A program made the translations under genes and the position numbers. Below are positions 1 through 9,425 of a stretch of 18,938 bases of DNA, piece after piece. The stretch is from Vairimorpha apis BRL 01 (Eukaryota > Microsporidia > Nosematidae), in contig KE647311.1 in NCBI GenBank assembly GCA_000447185.1, positions 1 through 18,938 on the forward strand, in the 5' to 3' direction. Under the pieces are notes generated by a model, which had not been told where the DNA came from, did no database searches, and worked only from the letters and a program-made list of their open reading frames with translations. The stretch's first letter is position 1. Each line of letters opens with the position of its first letter.

Positions 1-319
1 AAAAAAGTACCATATAAATAAAATTCATCAAAAAAATATTAAATTTTGTGATTAAAATTGAATGGTTAATTTATATATAAAATTTAAAAAATAAAAATAT
101 AAAAAAATTGCTTAACGAGTTGTAACTCAAACATTAGTAAAATTATTAATGTTTAAATATATTTTATACTATATTGTCAAAGATTATGCTTAAACTATTA
201 TAAATATAATATATAAATTTATATAATAAAAAATAGTCGGTAAAAAAATTTTATTTTTCACTTAGACGTAAAGATTTCAAAATTATTTATTTAAGGGTTA
301 TTTTTATAATATAATTTGT
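1..319. other. AT-rich flank beyond the 3' end of retrotransposon copy 1
   Basis: No gene is visible. Because copy 1 is read on the minus strand, this stretch lies downstream of its stop codon and may contain its 3' untranslated region and the insertion junction. No poly(A)-like tail or target-site duplication could be recognised against the general A/T background. A tiny hairpin (GAGTT GT AACTC) lies near 117-128 and is probably chance. Confidence 0.4.
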
Positions 320-835
320 TCACGCTAGTATCTGCCCTTGGAAAACATTTGTTTGCTGGTCTGCCTCTTCGGTTTCAGCTATCCTCTCTCCTCTCCTGTA
401 CTCCATTGAAATGCTCTCAAGAGTCTTTTTAAGAGTTGTAGACTGAATGTATGCCTCAATTCGGTCAGTGATACCAAGTTCTTTTCTATGTTTAGAGTGA
501 TATTTACTCACTATACCGTCCCACGTTATCACATATGGTATGATCTTTGTCTTACATCCATGTATTAAACCCAATTCATTTGCAAGTTCATCATATTTCA
601 TAAATTTTTCTGACTCGACTTGTTGCAAATTGTCAAGTGAAGTGACTTCTATTTCCACGATAAGTAGTTCTTCTTAATTTTGTCAATTAACAGTATGTCA
701 GGTTTATTATATCTTATCTTGACGTCTGTTTTTATGGTTGTATCTACTCTTATTTCGAAATATTTATTTGCGACTATTTGTTGCACAGAATGTCCTCTCA
801 GTTTTTCAATCACTACACAATAAATATAATTTATT
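320..835 (-). mobile_element. R2-like non-LTR retrotransposon, 3' end only (copy 1, C-terminal nuclease domain)
   Basis: This is the C-terminal end of a non-LTR retrotransposon polyprotein of the R2-like class, whose restriction-enzyme-like (REL, PD-(D/E)XK) nuclease cuts the target DNA to prime reverse transcription. On the minus strand the readable protein begins near 816 with GHSVQQIV, continues to KPDILLIDK (the PD motif), then LLIVEIEV (the E motif), KYDELANELG and VPY/IPYVITWDGIVSKYH, and ends with a TGA at 320. A one-base deficit near 667-671 splits the PD half from the E half, so the nuclease cannot be made in one frame. The reverse transcriptase and zinc-finger parts are absent: this is a 5'-truncated insertion, as expected from incomplete target-primed reverse transcription. 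It shares about 65% of residues with copy 2 over the final 77 residues (hand count). The class is confident; the exact clade is inference. Confidence 0.75.
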
Positions 836-2541
836 AAAAAAAAACATTTAATATATTCAGTTTTGTGTTAGTGAAAACGTATTTATGTTATGTTAATTAA
901 TTTTTTTTATTAATATATTATTATGATGTTTAAATTTTTATCATGTACTTTCTTATTTATTGTAAAAGTTATTTATATGTTTATAAAAATAAATTTTTTA
1001 TCTTTTTTGATGGATACTTTCCAAGGTTTTTTTTATCATTACAAAATAAATATATTTTTTTATATGATTATGTTTACTTTATAAGATTACATAAGATTGA
1101 TTTTAATACACATTTTGATTTTAAAATTTTGTAAATCAATCTATTGCTCTTCTTTTACAATGTATATTAAATTATATAAAAGTATGATTGTTTTTTAATA
1201 AATTTTTTTTGTTATGTTATAAATCTAAAAATATTAAAGATTAACAAAATTATTACGATATAAAAAAAATATTTGTAAAATTTATTAAATAATATATATA
1301 ATAAATAAAATTTTTTTTTATGAAAGTAAACATTAATAATTTTTTATTATATGTGAAAAATTTTTAATAATTTTTTTGTGTTACCTATTTAATAACTAAA
1401 TTTTAACCATTATTTATAAATAATATCCATAGTTCTAATTACTTTAAGTTTATTTAAAAATTTTGATTATTTACAATGTTTTTATTGAAAACTATTTTTT
1501 AAATTCTTTATTAATAAAAAATTTAAACATATTTTTTGTTAAATTAATAAAGTATTACATGTTATTTTGTTTTCAATACTAAAAATAATACGTACATTTT
1601 ATTATTTAGATATTATAATTTGCCAAAACAGTTTTTTTAATTTAAATATGCATTTATTTTTAAATAGCCGACAAATATTTTGTGATGTCTAATAGTTGAT
1701 ATGTATTTTCAAAAGACAAATTAGACTGATGTAGTGATTTTATTATAATAAAAAAATTTATTTAATTTATCATCTGATCATTAATCTTAATATTTATTTT
1801 TAAGTATTTAATAGAAAATAAATCGATAAGTTATTAATGTTTTAAAAGGTTATAATATTTTTTATATTTAAAGACAATTTATACTATATATTCTGTGTTT
1901 TTAAAATATAAATAAAACTTATTATTAAAAAATATTAATTATTGAAATAAATTAAATCATTATATATGAAATTATCAAAAAATTTAAATATAAAATATAT
2001 TATAAAATTTGAATTTATTTTACTAATATATATATTTAATTTTTAAATTTTTAAAATGAAAACAGGTTTATTTATTATTCAAAAAAATTAATATATATAA
2101 TTTTAAGATATTTCTTGAAATATGAAAATTAAAAATGTGTAAAAAAATGAGTTTAAAGAAAATAATTGTCTATAATAAACAATTATTGTTGGTAGCACAA
2201 TACTAAAATATAAAACATTTTAAAAAAATTATAGTTTTTTGTAATTTATTACTTTTATCTACTGAGATTTTAAATTTTTTTAATTTCTATAAAAAATTGT
2301 TTAATATTAATTTATTTATGAAAAAGTTACAAATTCAAATTTTATATGTATTATTTTATTTTTTAAAAAAGCGTTTGATATTATTTACTCCTGTAATAAT
2401 AACATTAATCGTAAATGACCAAAAATTTTTAGATGTTTTGTCAGTATTTTTTTTAACTTTTTAATATGTTTATTACTATAAGATTTCTTTGTTGAATTGC
2501 ATATTTTTTTTGTATAAGAATTTAATAAATTAGTATTTTGT
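836..2541. other. Long AT-rich region without a supported gene
   Basis: Both strands are dominated by A/T runs and frequent stops. One 63-codon open frame (943-1134) was considered and rejected. A perfect 9-base inverted repeat (AATAATTGT at 2161-2169, ACAATTATT at 2179-2187, 9-base loop) is the clearest secondary structure, but it is AT-only apart from one pair and could be chance. No tRNA, rRNA or promoter-like signal was recognised. Confidence 0.5.
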
Positions 2542-2823
2542 TTATTTTTTTAATTTTTTACTATTCATCTTCCGATTTTCCTTGATCTTAAGTTTATAAA
2601 TTTCAGATGAAATATTATTTTTCTTTATTTTCTTGTACATTGATTTTGGTCTAATATTGTAAATAAATGGAATAGTTTGAGGAATATTGTTATTTTGTAT
2701 TAGAGGATTTGTTTCAGAATAACACTTCTCTTTATAATATATTTCAAATGAAAACAATATAAATATAATAATAATATTTAGTTTATTCATAGGTGTAAAA
2801 ATCATCATACTTATAAAAAACAT
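2542..2823 (-). CDS. Small hypothetical protein with a possible signal peptide
   Basis: I do not recognise a family. The reading frame codes for 93 residues from the first ATG. A better start may be the internal Met at residue 12 (MNKLN), because it is followed at once by a hydrophobic stretch IIIIFILFSF and then a charged segment, the usual layout of a short signal peptide. The mature part would be about 60 residues, lysine-rich towards the C-terminus (ending KKLKK) with a single cysteine just after the hydrophobic core. The DNA here is slightly less AT-rich than on either side, which favours a real gene over a chance frame. There is no CCC/GGG triplet before either start, although CACC precedes the second ATG. 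Microsporidia export many small lysine-rich proteins, so a secreted product is plausible, but this is inference from composition only. It stands alone, with no neighbour within 800 bases. Confidence 0.38.
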   Translation of the reverse strand: MFFISMMIFTPMNKLNIIIIFILFSFEIYYKEKCYSETNPLIQNNNIPQTIPFIYNIRPKSMYKKIKKNNISSEIYKLKIKENRKMNSKKLKK

Positions 2824-3656
2824 TATATATTAATTAATTTATTTTAATAAATTAATGTTTTAAGACAATTTTTTAAATAAAAGTAATATTTTAGCACACT
2901 GAAATTTAAATATTGATAAAAAGTAAATTATGATTTAATTATATAACTTTTGATATATTATAATGATTTTCAAATAATTGTAATTTGATAAATATTTTTG
3001 TTAAAAAAGTTATTATACATAAAATTATAAAAATTAATTAAAATATATTCAATTGAAAATAATATTAATAAATAAATTAAAATCAACAATAAATTTTTTT
3101 TAACAAAACTAAAATATCCTTATAATTTTGATACAATATTTATTTAATAATTATTTCTTTAAATTTACACTATTAATAATTTCTTTGTATTTATGTTTTT
3201 TCAAATAAAAAAATTAATCATTAATAAATCAAATTAGATCTTTTATTTTTTAAAAATGATATAACTATTTTTAAAATTTATTTATAGCATAAAAAACGAT
3301 TAAAGCCTATTATTTAAAAATTTGTAAACTATTTGTCATGTAATTGCAAAAAGATATGTTTTAATTATTTACATAACATTAAATCTTTATTCATATAACT
3401 AAAATCATGTCGTATTTATGCAAAATAATTTTAAGTATTTTTTTACCATAAACTATTATTTTTAGTTGATTTTTAAGACATATCATCTAAAAAAATTATT
3501 TTATATTATTATCAATATTTTTATATTATAACATACAATATCATTTACGTCAAATTATATATTAATGCTGGTTTTTCTGGTGTATATATTATTAAATAAA
3601 TTTCAGGTCTTAATTTGTTTAAAAAATTTTAATTTTACATTTTAATTTCATAAAAC
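2824..3656. other. AT-rich gap before retrotransposon copy 3
   Basis: No gene is supported. The distal part may hide further decayed 5' sequence of the retrotransposon relic that becomes readable from about 3657, but I could not align it to reverse transcriptase motif A or to anything earlier. Confidence 0.4.
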
Positions 3657-5400
3657 ATAGATTTTGATTACTTGTCAAAAAAATTGTTTGATTATAAATT
3701 TATTCATAAAATTTACTATTTTTGCATTACTTTAAAAATAGATATTTTGTAATTTTATATTTGAAAACTTAAAAAAAGATTAAATGTGGGATATTTAAAA
3801 GGATAATTTATTGTAGTTATTTTTGTCTTGTGTATGTACCCACTTAAAAAAAGCTAAACAGCAAATCTACATTGATGTAGATTGACAAAAATAAGGATTT
3901 ATACACTACTAATCATTTGCTGTTCATCGATGATCTATAGTTTATTTCAAAGGAATATGCTGTATGTAAAAGCAAACTTGTTGAAACAATTACTTTCTTA
4001 AAGGTCGTAGTGTTATAAATAAATAAGAAATATCTGCAATCTGTACAACTTTAAGTTAAAACGTAATTTCGATTCTATCTGGCACATAAAGAAGTATGTA
4101 CTTTGGTATAGTAGAAAATCACAGAACGCGGTTAAAACTAACTTTTAATTAAAATTAAAATAATACGAAGTGTTCTATTTATATTCAAAAAAAATTATCA
4201 AATCTGTAAACGAAATTTCTATAAGATTAATCAGCTTCTATTTAGGTATATTAGACATAACGTTAAAAGATTTTCAAGGAATTAAAAATTGAAAATAAGG
4301 ATACTGATGATTAATAGCATACACATACAACTATTAAATTTAGAAAATCTCTATCTTTCATAGGAAGAATAGGTATAGGAGCTACAAAATGTCGAACATA
4401 GATACGATATTTTTTTACAGTTCATTACTCATAAGTTAATCTTCAAGCTTTATACCAAGAAAAAAAGTTATTTTACAATTTAATAGCTAGTTAAACTTAT
4501 TTATGTCTTATAAAATCTTACATTAAGACAAATTACGATGTAAAGAGGAGAAAATAAACTATACGAGCCTTGGGAAGTGATATAAAACATATTTTAAACA
4601 ACATTCAAAACAAAAAATTACATAAAAATTGTACAGATTGATGCATAACCCAAAATGAAGTCAAAATACCTCAAAATGGTTAAATAAAGGAAGCATCAGC
4701 TCAAAATAAGAATTTTCACTTTGTTTTGAGCTGAATTTAATTATATAGATAAGAAAAATTCTATATGTTCACACAGTATACAAAAAATAAAGACAGAAGA
4801 ATAATTGATAACAAAATATGGAAAAATGTTTATATTTGATTACACAAAGATACATAAAGAAGTAATAAGAAATATTTTTAATTCAACGTTGAAGATGGAC
4901 TAAGAATATACGAAACTTAAAAAACAATAGTACAAGAAATATTAAAAAAAGAGAAGAGTGATTATAAAATTTGATGTAAAAATTAAAACAATAAATTTGA
5001 TATATTTGTATTTGATAAAAAAATTTTATCTTTTTAGAAGTTAAATAACAAAATTATACAATCTATTCAGTAGAAGCGAAAATAATAACAAAATATAATT
5101 TGTTTGTAAAAAAATGATTGATACATAAATGTAAGATTAAGTTGTTCCATATGTCATGACGTAGGATAGGTTAGTTACAAAATTTAACAACAAATGTATG
5201 TTAGAGCTTAACATAGACAGTTAAATTTTAGAAATGTATTAAGTCAAGATGTTTCAAAAATCATTGATAGCATATTATTTGAATATATGCAAAGTTTAAG
5301 CTAGGAAGGAAGTACAATTGAGGATTTTACTATTATATTATAATGAATTGCATCTATTAAGCAGATGTAAGATACTTAAAAGCAAACACAAAAATTTTGC
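3657..5400 (+). mobile_element. Ancient R2-like retrotransposon relic: reverse transcriptase plus C-terminal nuclease (copy 3)
   Basis: A heavily decayed plus-strand copy of the same class as copies 1 and 2, much longer but broken by many stops and frame changes. Readable landmarks in order: a possible IDFDYLSKKL (3657 on); IKCGIF at 3779-3796, matching the CGI(F/L)QGDS box before the catalytic site; YFCLVYVP (about 3818-3841); NHLLFIDDL at 3911-3937, the reverse transcriptase catalytic box with both aspartates (3929-3934); FDYTKIHKEVIRNIF at 4835 on, the linker next to the zinc-finger region; NNKFDIFVFDKK at 4987 on, the nuclease PD box with P changed to F; VVPYVMT, stop, D at 5141 on, the PYVxTWDG box with TGG changed to TAG; LELNIDS shortly after. 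In-frame stops at 3845, 3878 and 3938 flank the catalytic box. No functional product is possible. The 5' limit is uncertain, and the 3' limit is where recognisable sequence fades. Confidence 0.75.
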
Positions 5401-6217
5401 TTATAATAAAAATATTTATAATTTTTGTAATATCTATTTTTGTTGTATTTGAATATTTACTTTTCATAATTCAAAATAATCAAAAAAATTAATTTAATTA
5501 AAATTAATGAATGTACTAATGTTATATATATTTTATATGTTAATATAAAAAAACAAATTTAAAATTAATTTTTAAATATTAAAATATGTCATGAAATAAA
5601 ATTATTTTAAATTTTGATTTTGTAAGATTTATATTGAAGAAATATACATTATATTAATAATTATTGTATTTATTTTTTAAATCTTTCATTTTATTAATAA
5701 GATAAAATTTTTAAAATTATTAAATAAAAATATATAATTTTTAAGTAATTGAAAAACAAAAAATATCATATTTCACATAGCGTTATATTGTAAATAAAAT
5801 TACAAAATTTATAAATATTGTAAGCAATAAAAATTTTGAATAATTTTATTTATTTATGTACATATAATTATAAAGAGCATATGTAATGTTAATGTTGTGT
5901 TTACAATAATTTTTCAAAAAAAACCATAAAATATAATAATTGCTTATTTTAGTTAATAATTACTAAAAAGATTCATAAAATTAAAATATGATTTTTTATA
6001 AAGATTTTTTAATACATCATCAATTTTAAGCAAATAAATTTAAATTAATTTTTTATAAAATATGTATAAAAATCTTTAAAACAATATTAATTATGATTTT
6101 TAAAAAAAGTGAGCAATTAAAAATTTAAATTAATATAAAAAAATTTGTTTTGAAAAATTTATAGATTAATAAACTTTGTAAAAATAAAAGTAAATTTAGT
6201 ATCAAAAAAAATTATTA
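5401..6217. other. AT-rich gap upstream of the exonuclease gene
   Basis: Nothing supportable apart from the start-proximal CCCC at its right edge. It may include the 3' untranslated region of retrotransposon copy 3 at its left end. Confidence 0.45.
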
Positions 6218-6221
6218 CCCC
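6218..6221 (+). promoter_or_regulatory. CCC start-proximal motif of the exonuclease gene
   Basis: CCCC lies three bases before the ATG at 6225 inside otherwise A/T-only sequence. Microsporidian genes commonly carry a CCC- or GGG-type signal just upstream of the start codon, so this supports the chosen start and a very short 5' leader. Confidence 0.6.
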
Positions 6222-6224
6222 TAC

Positions 6225-7328
6225 ATGTATAATAAAAATAAAAATTTTGATTTAAAAAGATTTAAATTAAATGATTTTTATAGAACATTAAAATGGATTT
6301 TTAAAAATACACGAAGACCTAGTTTTTTACCTTTCAAAAATTACAATAAACCGCTTTCTGTAAATTTTATATTCATAAAAGACTTTGTAAAATGTTATTT
6401 AAAATTACCTACAAATTATAAATTAAAGCTAAATGAAAATTTTAATTTTAATGATTTACATTTTAATTTAACTAGGGAAATAAATATAAGAGAATTGGAT
6501 CCTTCTTATGATGTCATTTCACCAGAGAATGTAAATTTTGTTTCTTCAATTCAAATGGAACAATTGTATGATAATAAAATTTTTATTAATAGCGATATTA
6601 ATCTTAAATGCCCAAATAAAAATTCAACTTTTAATAATAATAGTAATTATTTTTTAGTTAGTTTAGATATTGAAATGGTTACTACAGTTAACGGAAAAAA
6701 TATTGGTAGAATTACTATTCTTGATCATCTTGGAAATAATATTTACGACCAATATGTAAAACCTTTGGATTTAGTTGTAAATTATGAGACCGAATTTAGC
6801 GGTTTAACCAAAGAAAATGTTAGCAATGGTATAACAATTGATCAAATGAAGTCAGATATTTCTTGTATTATTGGTAAAAACACTTATATTTTAGGACATG
6901 GATTGGAAAATGATTTAACAGTTTTAAGAATGTACCATAGTAAATTAATAGATACTTCATATTTATTTTTAAGTACTAGTAGTAGAAGAGTATCTCTTAA
7001 ACAATTAAGCAATGTATATCTAAAAACTCGAATTCATGATGGTTGTCATTGCTCTGAAGAAGATGCAAAAATGTGTCTTCTTTTACTTTCAATCAAAATT
7101 CAAGAAATGTTGATTGCTAAAAATGAAATGAGTCCAAAAATAGATATAAATGGTAAAATTATTACAATAAAAAGTTTAAATGAAGCTTTAAAAAATAGAA
7201 ATTCTGATTTAATATTGTGGTATTCAACCGTTGAAGATACCAAGGAATATATTGATAAATATAAGAACCACAGAACTCTAACTTTCTTTTTTTACGAAGA
7301 AGAAAATAAAATAAAATTTGAATTTTGA
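6225..7328 (+). CDS. Rex-type DEDDh 3'-5' RNA exonuclease
   Basis: A 367-residue protein of the Rex1/Rex4 (REXO) branch of DEDDh exonucleases, which trim the 3' ends of structured RNAs such as 5S rRNA, tRNA precursors and rRNA intermediates, usually in the nucleus. The catalytic domain spans about residues 142-292. Exo I is SLDIEM with D148 and E150; Exo II is GHGLENDL with D230; Exo III is CHCSEEDA with H275 and D280 in the HxxxxD spacing of the DEDDh subtype. The FSGLT segment (191-195) and VKP (178-180) are also typical of Rex proteins. The first 140 residues are basic and asparagine-rich with no recognised domain. All four acidic metal ligands and the histidine are present, so it should be active. 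The start is supported by CCCC immediately upstream. It stands alone between two retrotransposon relics. REX1 versus REX3/REX4 cannot be settled by eye. Confidence 0.87.
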   Translation: MYNKNKNFDLKRFKLNDFYRTLKWIFKNTRRPSFLPFKNYNKPLSVNFIFIKDFVKCYLKLPTNYKLKLNENFNFNDLHFNLTREINIRELDPSYDVISPENVNFVSSIQMEQLYDNKIFINSDINLKCPNKNSTFNNNSNYFLVSLDIEMVTTVNGKNIGRITILDHLGNNIYDQYVKPLDLVVNYETEFSGLTKENVSNGITIDQMKSDISCIIGKNTYILGHGLENDLTVLRMYHSKLIDTSYLFLSTSSRRVSLKQLSNVYLKTRIHDGCHCSEEDAKMCLLLLSIKIQEMLIAKNEMSPKIDINGKIITIKSLNEALKNRNSDLILWYSTVEDTKEYIDKYKNHRTLTFFFYEEENKIKFEF

Positions 7329-8029
7329 CAATTATATGATATCTTTTGATATATTTTCTTGAGAGTATTAATTTAATTGAATAGATTTTTATACATGCAA
7401 AAAGTGGACTTAATTAAATATGATTATAAATCATGTTTTTACTATTATATACATTACATTTAAGTTTAAAATAGAAAAAATATTTTGAATAAATAAATAA
7501 TTTATTATTAAAAACAATATAATTTTATTTTCAATATTGTTGTAATTTTATTATTTTATGTTATACGTCTTTCAAAAATATTTGATTATATATGCGCCAT
7601 AATTCTTAAAATATAAGTTTATTTAAATTTTATTTTATATAAAATGCATAATATTTTTAAATTAATACGAAAATACATCTTATTAATAAATATATTAAAA
7701 TACACTAAAACATAACCATATTACTATAAATAAAGATTTAATTTAAATAAATACGATATAAAAGAAATTTAAAACAAAAGATAATCTAATATAATTAATC
7801 ATCTACAAAAATTTATTTAAAATAAACTACAATTTTAATTAATTGTTAATATTTTAAATATATGTTTTTGCTATATAAAATAATTGATCTTTAAATTTGT
7901 TGCATGTTTTTTTAAATAATAATTTAATTTTTATTAAATTGCTATGTTTATAATATAAAAACTAACTTATTAAATTATTTTAAATTAATGATATATAAAA
8001 AGGTTTATTGGGTTATTATTTTATAGTTG
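7329..8029. other. AT-rich gap between the exonuclease gene and retrotransposon copy 2
   Basis: No gene or RNA is seen. The right part lies 3' of copy 2 (minus strand) and may contain its untranslated tail. Confidence 0.45.
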
Positions 8030-8690
8030 TTAATTATTATTAGTATTTTCAATTTGTGGATTATTTAAAACAATTTCATCTTCATAATCCTCACTTTGAT
8101 TATCTCGGGGCTTTTTTGTTTCGTTTATTTTGAGTTTCGCCTCCTCGATATTTATATTTTCTAAAGATATAGTTTTTACTAAATTCTCCACTGCTTTTTC
8201 CACCTCGTCCTCTATTGGATCAATCCACTCATATCCTCGTCTTCTATCCATAGAAATAGACTCTAAAGTCTTCTTAAGTACAATGGATTGCATGTACACC
8301 TCAAGATTTGGTTGTATTTCCAGCTCTTTGATATACTTTCTGTGGTACTTAGTTACCACCCCATCCCATGTTATTACATATGGAACAATCATTGTCCGAG
8401 ATTTATATATTTGTCCAAGTTCATTAGCCAAAAGATCATACTTTCTCAATTTTTCGTTTTCGACAATAGTCAAACGGTCTTGATTGGTTATTCCAATCTC
8501 GACAATTAAGATTTCTTATTCTTTTTGTCTATTACTAGTATGTCAGGCTTATTATGGCAGACTTTAATATAAGTTAATACTCTTGTATCCACTTGTATTT
8601 GGCATTTTCATTAGACATAACCTCTTGAACTGAGTGGCTTTTTATTTTTAATGATTTATAAATAAAAATTATGAATAATAATATCTTAAA
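8030..8690 (-). mobile_element. R2-like non-LTR retrotransposon, 3' end only (copy 2, C-terminal nuclease domain)
   Basis: Minus-strand C-terminal end of an R2-like polyprotein. The readable path runs from KSHSVQEVMSNENAKY (about 8600-8655), through VDTRVLTYIKVCHNKPD and ILVIDKK (PD box of the REL nuclease), to ILIVEIGITNQDRL (E box), KYDLLANELG, VPYVITWDGVVTKYH and a terminal acidic, asparagine-rich tail ending at 8030. Two frame breaks interrupt it, one near 8592-8600 and one at the A triplet 8512-8514 between the PD and E boxes. The last 148 codons remain open. Sequence upstream of the SHSVQ segment fades near 8690, close to the same point at which copy 1 begins, so both look 5'-truncated. 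Its acidic tail is longer than in copy 1, so the two belong to different subfamilies or have different ages. Confidence 0.78.
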
Positions 8691-9425
8691 TTTACGTAAT
8701 GATTTCATGAATATAAGTAATGTGTTTATTTAAGTATAAGAATTAATTTTAATAATAATATTGATCATTTTTATAAGATATTCACTACTAAAAAAATATT
8801 TCAATTCAACTTTTTACTCAATTTAAAAATCAAATTAAATTTTATAAAAAAATTATATTTTATGTATTTATAATTATAATAAAAAATATAAAACTAAAAT
8901 ATCATTATGTTTTTAACTTAAAATAATCTCTTATTTTTTTAAAAAATTACATTTAAGTACATAATTAATATTTATATTTCATATTTTATTTTAAAATTAT
9001 ATTATTTATAGAATGGATTTATTATACAATAAATAATAGATATCTAATAATTGTAGAAATTGTTGTAATTAACAGTAATTTATTATGAAGTTGGTAAAAA
9101 TTTACAAAAAACATTATTTTGACTATAAAAACTTTGATTAAATAAAATATTTTATATTTATCTGTGATTATAAATACACAATAAAAAATTGTGTAAACAA
9201 TTTTATTTTAATAATAAGGTTAACATATAATCAAGAGAATTTTTTTAAATGTTTATAAAAAGACTATTAATATATAAATTATTGAATTTATGAAAAAATC
9301 AAGTAAGAAAAATTAATGTGTAGAAAAATTTAATAAACTTTACATTAATTAGCATAACTCTCTATAACAAAAATAACATTTAAATATTAATAATCTTATA
9401 TAAAATTACTCTTTCATAAATTATA
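8691..9425. other. AT-rich gap between retrotransposon copy 2 and the SCY1-like gene
   Basis: Nothing supportable. It is the downstream region of the SCY1-like gene (minus strand). No polyadenylation or terminator signal can be separated from background composition. Confidence 0.45.

Noticed and set aside
943..1134. 63-codon plus-strand open frame
   Set aside because: It is almost entirely Phe/Tyr/Ile/Leu/Lys/Asn from A/T codons, has no start-proximal motif, no recognisable domain and no clear composition step, so chance in AT-rich DNA is sufficient.
2161..2187. Perfect 9-base inverted repeat
   Set aside because: It is nearly all A/T with a 9-base loop, in a region where such hairpins arise often by chance, and has no adjacent gene to regulate.
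8130..8509. Two overlapping plus-strand open frames opposite retrotransposon copy 2
   Set aside because: They are antisense shadows of the nuclease frame, which has clear family motifs. They have no matches of their own and share its composition.
320..8690. Site-specific insertion into ribosomal DNA, as for classical R2 elements
   Set aside because: No rRNA gene sequence is visible next to any of the three copies. Only the protein class, not the target site, resembles R2.
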